This document shows, one piece after another, positions 48,949 through 51,106 of a stretch of 51,106 nucleotides of DNA. Source of the stretch: JAJFUG01 sp964473155 (GTDB lineage: Bacteria; Gemmatimonadota; Glassbacteria; GWA2-58-10); assembly GCA_964473155.1 (NCBI GenBank), contig CAYYNT010000026.1:1-51106 (forward strand). Reading direction: 5' to 3'. The notes under the pieces are model-generated. The model did not search any database. It saw only the letters and a list, made by a program, of their open reading frames with translations, and was not told the origin of the DNA. The translations under genes were made by a program, and so were the position numbers. Numbering within the stretch: position 1 is the stretch's first letter; each line of letters opens with the position of its first letter.

Positions 48949-51106
48949 TTGCGGCAGGATAATCCGAATTCTCAAGCCCCTGTTTCGGCCTGGCTGGATG
49001 GCCTGAACCCGGACCAGGCGCGCGCCGTGACCAGCCCGGCGGCCCGTCTTCTGGTCCAGGCCGGGGCCGGTAGCGGCAAGACGACTGTGATAGTGCGCCG
49101 CATCCTGCACCTGGTGGACTGCCTGGGAGTTCCGCCCTCGCAAATCCTGGCGATAACATTCACCCGCAACGCCGCGCGCGAGATGGCCCGCCGCCTTGAA
49201 GACTCACCGCCCCCGGAAGGCATGACACGCGGTGGGCCGCTTTCGGGCCTGACAGTGCGCACTTTCCACTCCCTGTGCTACCTTCTGCTCAGGCGCAACT
49301 GGCGGCTGATTTCCGGCCGTCCGCTCCGTCTGGTCACCGACAGCGCTCCGGCTGTCGATGATCCCGATGCCGACAGCGGCCCGGGCACGAAAACCCAGCT
49401 TCTGCTGGAAGCGGTCAGGCGCTGCATGGACGACATGCCCCGCTACCGCATCGCTTTGAAGCACTATCTCTGGAGCTATCTACTCACCGCGGATGAGTCC
49501 GATCCGTTCGGCTCGCTGAACGATCCGCGCCCCGCGGAAACCCCCGCTGTATCTGGAATACAGGTCCGCTCGCTGGCGGAGCGCGATATCGCCAACTGGC
49601 TGCACCGGCGCGGCATCCCGTTCAGTTATTCAAAGCCTGCATCCTGGAGCATGCCCTCGTTCTGCCCGGATTTTTATCTGCCGGAGGCGGACTGCTATAT
49701 CGAAGTCTGGGAGAACGAGAGCGCTCTCGACCCGGCGAAATCGGACCGGCTGGCTCAGTATAGAATCCACGGGAAACGGCTGATCCAGGTGGAGCGCGCC
49801 GAGCTGTTCGACTTTGCGGCGCTTCAGGCTCGTCTGACCGGCGCCCTGCCTTTGTATTTCCCGGATGGCCCGCCCGCGGAGCCGCCCTCCGACCTGGATG
49901 ACCTTCTGAGCGACGCCGCCGGATACCCCGAGGCCGTGGGCAGTTTCCTCACCCTGGCCGAGGAAGTGCTGGACAAGATGAAAAACCACTCCATCCCGGT
50001 TGACAAGGTGGCTGAGAGAGCCAAAGCTGAGAAGCACGGCCGGGCGCGGGATTTTTACCGCCTGTTTCTCCCGCTTTACGAGCGCTACCAGGCTTTGCTG
50101 GATGAATACGGGGCGCTGGATTTCAACGACCTGATCCTGAAAACGGTCGCCCTTCTGCGTTCCAGGCCCGAGCTGCGCGACCGTCTGCGGCGGCGCTGGA
50201 CGCATGTGCTGGTGGATGAGTACCAGGATGTCAACACTCCCCAGGTGGACCTTCTGCGCGAACTTACCGGTCCGGAAAACCGTGTCACTGCTGTTGGGGA
50301 CGACTGGCAGAGCATCTACGGGTTCCGCGGCTCGGATGTCTCGCACATCCGGCGGTTCGGGCGCGATTTCCCCGGCGCCGAGACTGTCACCCTGCGGCTC
50401 AACTACCGCAGCGGCCGCCCGATAGTTGATTTCGCCGCCTTTTCGATCCGGCGCAGCCGTGAATACTCGGACAAGCCGCTGTTCGCCCTGAACCGGGGTG
50501 TCCAGCCGGTGGTGCTGCACCGTTGCGGCCATCTTCAGGAGGACGGCATAAACTGGCTGATCGAAACCGCGCGAGGACTGATCGAGCATTGCGGATACGC
50601 GGCTGAGGACCTTCTTGTGCTGTACCGCCGCAGTTCCAGTTTCCGCATCCTGGGCCAGGCGCTGAAACACAACGGTCTGAGGCTCCGTCACCTGACAATC
50701 CACGCGGCCAAGGGTCTGGAGTCGCCGGTCGTGTTCCTCTGGGGCGTGGTGGGCGGACGGGCCGGTTTCCCAAGCGTTTGGGAGGATGGACGGGTCGTGA
50801 AAATCCTGCTGCCGCGCGATTACCAGAGCCGTCTGGATGAGGAGAAACGCGTATTCTATGTTGCGCTCACCCGCGCCAGGGAGCGCCTTTTCATTGTGAC
50901 CGAGCGGCGCAACCTGTCCGAGTTCCTGGAAAAAACTCCTGCCGGAGCGTTCCAGGAGAGCGGCGATTTCAGTCCCCGGCCCAGACAGTCCGGCGGTTCT
51001 TTTTCATGCGGAGCTTGCGGTGCGCGGCTCGATGCGGACTGGATATTCTGCCCGTACTGTTATCACGGACTGCGGAGCAACGAGTTGCGGGGTCTTAAGC
51101 AGACAT
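48949..51106 (+). CDS. UvrD/PcrA-like helicase with inserted nuclease-like domain, 3' end cut
   Basis: Superfamily 1A helicase, 719 codons to the window edge without a stop. No ATG is available near the N-terminus; TTG 48949 after GAGGG is the best start. Motif I AGAGSGKTT (residues 38-46), Ia AITFTRNAAREMA, motif II LVDEYQD, motif III AVGDDWQSIYGFRG, late AAKGLE and VALTRARERL are all present. Between motifs Ia and II is an insertion (ERDIANWLHRRGIPFSYSKP and CPDFYLPEADCYIEVWE) with a PD-(D/E)xK-like fold pattern but W in place of the catalytic lysine. The end carries a zinc ribbon (CGACGARL, FCPYC). Likely role in DNA repair or replication restart. Confidence 0.88.
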   Translation, partial: MRQDNPNSQAPVSAWLDGLNPDQARAVTSPAARLLVQAGAGSGKTTVIVRRILHLVDCLGVPPSQILAITFTRNAAREMARRLEDSPPPEGMTRGGPLSGLTVRTFHSLCYLLLRRNWRLISGRPLRLVTDSAPAVDDPDADSGPGTKTQLLLEAVRRCMDDMPRYRIALKHYLWSYLLTADESDPFGSLNDPRPAETPAVSGIQVRSLAERDIANWLHRRGIPFSYSKPASWSMPSFCPDFYLPEADCYIEVWENESALDPAKSDRLAQYRIHGKRLIQVERAELFDFAALQARLTGALPLYFPDGPPAEPPSDLDDLLSDAAGYPEAVGSFLTLAEEVLDKMKNHSIPVDKVAERAKAEKHGRARDFYRLFLPLYERYQALLDEYGALDFNDLILKTVALLRSRPELRDRLRRRWTHVLVDEYQDVNTPQVDLLRELTGPENRVTAVGDDWQSIYGFRGSDVSHIRRFGRDFPGAETVTLRLNYRSGRPIVDFAAFSIRRSREYSDKPLFALNRGVQPVVLHRCGHLQEDGINWLIETARGLIEHCGYAAEDLLVLYRRSSSFRILGQALKHNGLRLRHLTIHAAKGLESPVVFLWGVVGGRAGFPSVWEDGRVVKILLPRDYQSRLDEEKRVFYVALTRARERLFIVTERRNLSEFLEKTPAGAFQESGDFSPRPRQSGGSFSCGACGARLDADWIFCPYCYHGLRSNELRGLKQT

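Noticed and set aside
1..51106. tRNA or rRNA genes
   Set aside because: Looked for acceptor/T-loop patterns and conserved rRNA blocks by eye; none found. The cloverleaf at 15249 lacks a T-loop sequence and CCA end.

Overview
The window looks like a piece of a GC-rich genome bin (it contains a 100-base run of N, so it is a scaffold) from an uncultured, probably Gram-negative bacterium. Evidence for a two-membrane cell is a tripartite CusCBA-type efflux operon with a TolC-like outer-membrane factor and a lipoprotein signal. Two secreted proteins end in dockerin-like repeats (DxNxDGxVxVFDLLxLL), a style I associate with FCB-group candidate phyla. That placement is inference; no rRNA gene is present to settle it.

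Layout. 1-7680: host genes. A consensus promoter precedes an unknown membrane-anchored protein, then threonine synthase, a PTS IIA/PtsN-like protein, a PII-like protein, an AT-richer AAA ATPase, and two translationally coupled cation:proton antiporters, followed by a convergent small protein. 7912-30583: one long co-directional phage-particle cluster in the order lysis, terminase, Mu-like head (DUF935 portal, protease/scaffold, decoration, Mu-type capsid, gp36-like, gp37-like), long-tail genes without a sheath, tail hub and fibre-position proteins. I see no integrase, transposase, repressor or replication gene. 30638-36627: a reverse-strand heavy-metal RND efflux operon (CusC-CusB-CusA order of transcription). 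It lies between an intact gene (30209-30583) and a decayed partial copy of that gene's 3' half (36903-37064). 36903-39412: small accessory genes on the minus strand (DUF2335 membrane protein plus partner, dockerin-like protein, tiny coupled ORFs). 39445-43100: DUF362 and DUF6599 proteins and an FN3/dockerin secreted protein. 43357-45755: a zinc-binding small protein, ThpR, YjbQ, an internally deleted Fic gene and an AT-rich orphan. 45781-47300: gene debris, REP-like repeats and a REP-associated tyrosine transposase. 47433-51106: an APC permease with a strong terminator, and a UvrD-like helicase running off the end.

The most unusual sequence-level signals are: (i) a tandem pair of structured RNA motifs at 8853-8960 and 9010-9129, sharing identical single-stranded blocks while their stems differ by compensatory changes; (ii) a 91-nt four-way cloverleaf at 15249-15339 between the capsid and gp36-like genes; (iii) a complete -1 frameshift signal at 17800-17856 joining the two tail-chaperone frames; (iv) a lipoprotein plus a chimeric paralogue of the tape-measure gene inserted in the tail operon; and (v) an in-frame Fic deletion that keeps only its N-terminus, its C-terminal DNA-binding-like domain and a four-half-site AT-rich operator.

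How the parts work together (inference): the phage-like cluster could build and release a short-tailed particle. The absence of integration and replication genes leaves a degraded prophage, a domesticated particle or a gene-transfer-agent-like locus as the main readings; genes outside the window would decide.
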